Source: Ruegeria sp. YS9
GTDB taxonomy: Bacteria; Pseudomonadota; Alphaproteobacteria; Rhodobacterales; Rhodobacteraceae
DNA length: 64,000 bases
Reading direction: 5' to 3'
Assembly: GCF_024628725.1 (NCBI RefSeq)
Contig: NZ_CP102411.1
Coordinates: forward strand, 1-64,000
A program made the position numbers and the translations under genes. Numbering within the stretch: position 1 is the stretch's first letter; every line of letters starts with the position of its first letter. This document shows positions 62,101 through 64,000 of the stretch, one piece after another. The notes beneath the pieces are model-generated. The model made no database searches. It was not told where the DNA came from and saw only the letters and a list, made by a program, of their open reading frames with translations.

Positions 62101-62768
62101 CCACGCAAGAGTGCCTGTAACGTCTGATATTGTTCCATTGCCCGAGACGACCGCCGACTATTGGAAAACGCCTCCATGAGTCGTCGGTGGGCGGCCTCGT
62201 TGAGCGGGTCCAGAGTGATCTGGCGCAGCGCCAGCCGGATTACGTTTTCGTGGTTGCCATCTTTCGCTTCGGCCTCGGCGCGCGTGGCAAGCGTGGTTAT
62301 CAACCGTTCTGATTGGTGGCGTCGTTGGGCTTCCAACCATTCCTGCAATGTGGGGTCACCGACGTGTACGCCTTCCAGGAATTCGCCAAGCCGACAGAGT
62401 AGGGCCACCGGAAGATCGACCGACAAACTATCCAGGTCGTATTCCATTCGCGCATCATCCAGCCAGACGCTGGCCACATCCGATTGAAGAAGTGATGCCG
62501 CCGGTCCCATCACATCGCGCAGCCTGGACAGGGCTTGGCGCAAAGACGCGCGCGCTTGAGCTGGGCCGTGGTCGGGCCAGAGAAAGGCCGCCAGTTGCGG
62601 ACGCGTCATCGTCCGGCCCCGTTCGGTGGCCAGCCGCGCCAGCAGCAACTGCCCCTTTCTTGAAGAAACCTTGGCCGCCTGTCCGTGTACTTTCAGCTCA
62701 AAGGCGCCGAGCAGGTTCAGCGCAGAAGTCGCTCCTTCGCCTAACCTGTCACCGTAGGTCTCTGTCAT
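59139..62768 (-). CDS. SARP/BTAD-type AAA regulator with TPR-like repeats
   Basis: A 1,209-residue multi-domain regulator. The N-terminal winged-helix region (LLGAFELKVHGQAAKVSSRKGQLLLARL; PQLAAFLWPDHGPAQARASL) and BTAD helices reach about residue 245, as in SARP regulators. A short cyclase-like linker follows (LVTVLCLRLDA, FLFGLETSREDDALHAL). An AAA/STAND ATPase domain has Walker A LAGNAGMGKTRL near 470, Walker B MVLDDCHWA near 580 and an Arg-rich region. The last half is TPR-like. ATG 62768 follows ggaggacgg; the frame to 62810 was rejected. Such regulators are typical of actinomycetes and less common in alphaproteobacteria. Confidence 0.85.
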   Translation of the reverse strand: MTETYGDRLGEGATSALNLLGAFELKVHGQAAKVSSRKGQLLLARLATERGRTMTRPQLAAFLWPDHGPAQARASLRQALSRLRDVMGPAASLLQSDVASVWLDDARMEYDLDSLSVDLPVALLCRLGEFLEGVHVGDPTLQEWLEAQRRHQSERLITTLATRAEAEAKDGNHENVIRLALRQITLDPLNEAAHRRLMEAFSNSRRSSRAMEQYQTLQALLRGELDVAPEKETTELYHRIRNERAQIPRDDNTTPPETQVEDTFPTMRLVTVLCLRLDARKDTVESLTTIVKGFGGEKLHATANDLCFLFGLETSREDDALHALEAASQAISELPDLAAGMALGLVTRDGGNIHGEPLRRAEALSFMAAPGEVLSGSFLRNQTRGWAEFVEEDFRGRKFWRLVSVERGPLRPRLPFVGRKIELLQLGILQDEAMDGRGSVSILAGNAGMGKTRLTEELESRTKEVGGLVLRMEFNPTTGNKDPLRSRIATRLAGLLNLRSPEDLHVAEADRNPFLFTLFDNHRSNLSGIGPSVLSGMAVDAICAMLDYVPETGLTMVLDDCHWATSEEIAFLALLSSRLYLYRVFVVATERANEERLRPVLQAQSMETPVHVTMLSPLRKSEAMALARTVSVNAEEDATRIVEHAAGNPLFTIRLTEASNELGDTIPNSVIALAQLQLDRLDEQIRHLCQNAAVLGRSFPRSDAAQIFGPAFASEVLTSGFLNTRGSQIEFDHALIQQAIYEATPDQQRRAAHTAAAMHYMSRDAFKWAEHAVASGDAEQATTASVAAAIEAVAQNRFTVAERFVTSGLSSACTGDNKAELQRSLADIRRDQGQIDEAIALYREATDTAESASARLRALVGQAWMLRFQGAIDEANTAFAKAERLTTTHDISDLSRCDFLTELGNRAFIAGDAQAAFSAHSEGLLLARQGGHDTQIARSLGGLGDAHYAAFELISARERFRECVAFAEQNNLGMVANAHRHMLSYTSFFVDPGDEAMSLATVAIERAVAEGNARNEFAARVDFLDYLVLDRNFDGFEEQLKAISALLDRIGENRFQSDIDGAKCTRALLLGDKETLGEISGRYVRERPTPYMWPAFAALHACSLDDRDERMSWLERGEALFAQASMSHALIFFHHFAAQATRDMPDVAISYAHKLRERSGAELTGFAELSIRTTLLRAEANPDQTEVAALRKDLTAAHLSGFWPELFDE

Positions 62769-63189
62769 ACCGTCCTCCACGTACCCAACTTTCACCGAGT
62801 ATGTGCCCAAGGCAACGAAAGATTGGGAGGCCGACCAGTGAGAGGCGTCTTTTACGGCTTTGTCACGCGCTGAATTGCAGCCTGGTTACGGTGGATCGGG
62901 ATTGGTGACCGAACAACGCAATCCAATATCGAAAGGATTCCAAAATGACCAAAGATCTCATCTTTGCCGTCGCCGCTATAGCGCGCTTGGCACCCAGGTG
63001 GATGCAGGCAAGCGTCTGGTCGCAATCGACGTCGCTGAAACCCATACAGCCGTCGTCTTCGCGCCCGCTGGGTTTCACCGCGTTCATAGGAGCCAGCGCC
63101 ACGTTTGAGATCCTGAAAAGCGTCACGAACTAGGGCTGAGCGATCCCGCAATCCACGCTCCAGGACTGCCTGTCTCGGGCGTGCCCGCA
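62769..63189. other. Divergent intergenic region, no supported gene
   Basis: About 420 bp between the regulator and the MATE gene. Short frames on both strands lack recognisable motifs. A run of plus-strand codons around 62945-63133 looks like possible decayed coding sequence with a frame change. Confidence 0.45.
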
Positions 63190-64000
63190 ATGACAACCGA
63201 AATCCACGAGGCCGCCATGACAGCTGCAGACATCACAACCGAAACCTTCCGTCCGCGCCGCCGCCGTTTAGCGCGCTATATTGATACCTGCGAGATGCGT
63301 AAGATCTCGCGTTTGGCCACACCTATCGCGTTGGTGGCGATGGTCAACATGGCCATGAGCATCACCGATACCTTCATGGTGGCCGCGCTTGGGTCACAGG
63401 CGATGGCAGCGGTGGCGATTGGCAGCGATTTCTATTCGATTCTATTCTATCTCGCGACCGGGCTGCTGGCGGGATTGTCCCCGGCCTATGCGGAAGCCTG
63501 GGCCAAAAGAGACTATGCACGGTTAGCCCGGCTGAGAACCGTTGGTTGGATGTTGTTGGCGGCCGCCGCCGTTCCAGTCATCCCTGCCATTTGGTTTGCG
63601 CCGAATTATCTTGGGGCGCTCGGGATCGACCAGGGTCTCTTGCTGGAAGGCACCGGCTATACACGGGCCATGGCCCTGACGCTGTTGCCCATGCTGGCGG
63701 TGACCTTCTACCGCAACCGCCTTACGGCATTGGAGAAACCTGGGTTGATCCTCAAAATCACCCTTGGGATCGTTCCGCTTAATGCGGGTCTGAACTGGGT
63801 CTTCATTTATGGTGCCGCCGGGTTCGACGGGATGGGTGCCACTGGCGCAGGCGTGGCCTCTTGCCTGTCCGCCATCTGCATTGCCATGGGGTTGGCCTGG
63901 CTGGCCTGGCGAGCGGAGGATCGCGGCCTAGCGTGTTGGATCGACTTCGCTGAGTTCAGGTCCGCGGTGCGGATCGGCTGGCCCATCGGCATCGCGACGC
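63190..64000 (+). CDS. MATE-family multidrug efflux transporter (3' end cut by window)
   Basis: The first 270 codons show about seven hydrophobic segments and NorM/MATE features: MRKISRLATPIALVAMVNMAMSITDTFMVAALG, LATGLLAGLSPAYAEAW and FYRNRLTALEKPGLILKIT. MATE proteins extrude drugs or metabolites with Na+ or H+. ATG 63190 or 63217 could be the start. It is divergent from the large regulator gene and may be one of its targets. The C-terminal part lies beyond the window. Confidence 0.88.
   Translation, partial: MTTEIHEAAMTAADITTETFRPRRRRLARYIDTCEMRKISRLATPIALVAMVNMAMSITDTFMVAALGSQAMAAVAIGSDFYSILFYLATGLLAGLSPAYAEAWAKRDYARLARLRTVGWMLLAAAAVPVIPAIWFAPNYLGALGIDQGLLLEGTGYTRAMALTLLPMLAVTFYRNRLTALEKPGLILKITLGIVPLNAGLNWVFIYGAAGFDGMGATGAGVASCLSAICIAMGLAWLAWRAEDRGLACWIDFAEFRSAVRIGWPIGIAT

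Noticed and set aside
62863..63133. Possible small genes in the gap before the MATE gene
   Set aside because: Frames on both strands overlap and shift, and none gives a recognisable protein.

Overview
The window looks like accessory DNA of a Rhodobacterales (roseobacter-group) alphaproteobacterium, probably a large plasmid or a region formed by one. The basis is a complete repABC replicon, alphaproteobacterial-type System I cytochrome c assembly genes, several c-type cytochromes and many insertion sequences. No rRNA or tRNA gene was seen. Family assignments come from reading motifs, not from database searches.

Layout. (1) 1-8.9 kb: an ScsB/DsbD-like disulfide reductase (cut by the left edge), a small helical protein, ccmI-ccmH-ccmG-ccmF on the minus strand, then a copper-promoter-driven outer-membrane gene broken by an in-frame amber codon. 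(2) 9-19.4 kb: a copper island with two exported L,D-transpeptidase-fold proteins, five cytochrome c-type proteins or domains around a CueO-like multicopper oxidase, an ScsC/DsbA-like thiol protein, copZ, the Cu(I) ATPase copA and its regulator cueR. Four promoters here share the CueR signature: TTGACCTTCC, then a 19-bp spacer and a -10. (3) 19.4-24.8 kb: an IS5-type remnant, an ABC transporter membrane half without an ATPase, and a second copper set (copI-like cupredoxin, copB, PcoA-type copA and a small exported protein). (4) 24.9-27.6 kb: an IS200/IS605 element, then an IS6-type transposase gene split by an IS1111/IS110 element.

(5) 27.6-35.2 kb: the replicon (tyrosine recombinase, parDE, repA-repB-repC with parS sites and an antisense RNA, and a Fic protein), lying between two IS6-type ends in opposite orientation. 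(6) 35.4-37.8 kb: an IS21 element (istA-istB) whose ends coincide with truncation of the second IS6 copy and of an RND pump gene. (7) 38-49.4 kb: a K+ channel, a TPR regulator-like protein, a sulfatase operon, an outer-membrane protein, an HlyD-type protein, a YSC84 protein, a homocysteine methyltransferase, an acyl-CoA synthetase and an MBL hydrolase. (8) 49.8-54.8 kb: a divergent arsR and a tightly overlapping five-gene operon. It encodes an N-acetyl-diaminobutyrate deacetylase-like enzyme, a threonine-dehydratase-like enzyme, an aquaporin, a MalY/PatB-like C-S lyase and ArsH. (9) 55-64 kb: an adenylate cyclase with TPRs, an MBL remnant, an exported protein, a second homocysteine methyltransferase, a 1,209-residue SARP/BTAD-AAA regulator and a MATE pump cut by the right edge.

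How it fits together. The copper genes cover sensing (CueR), cytosolic trafficking (CopZ), export (CopA), periplasmic oxidation and binding (multicopper oxidases, CopI, CopB) and thiol repair (ScsB/ScsC). They are mixed with cytochromes c and part of the machinery that matures them. The two most unusual systems are the CueR-driven L,D-transpeptidase/cytochrome/oxidase module and the arsR-linked amino-acid enzyme operon, which has no recognisable arsenate reductase or arsenite pump.
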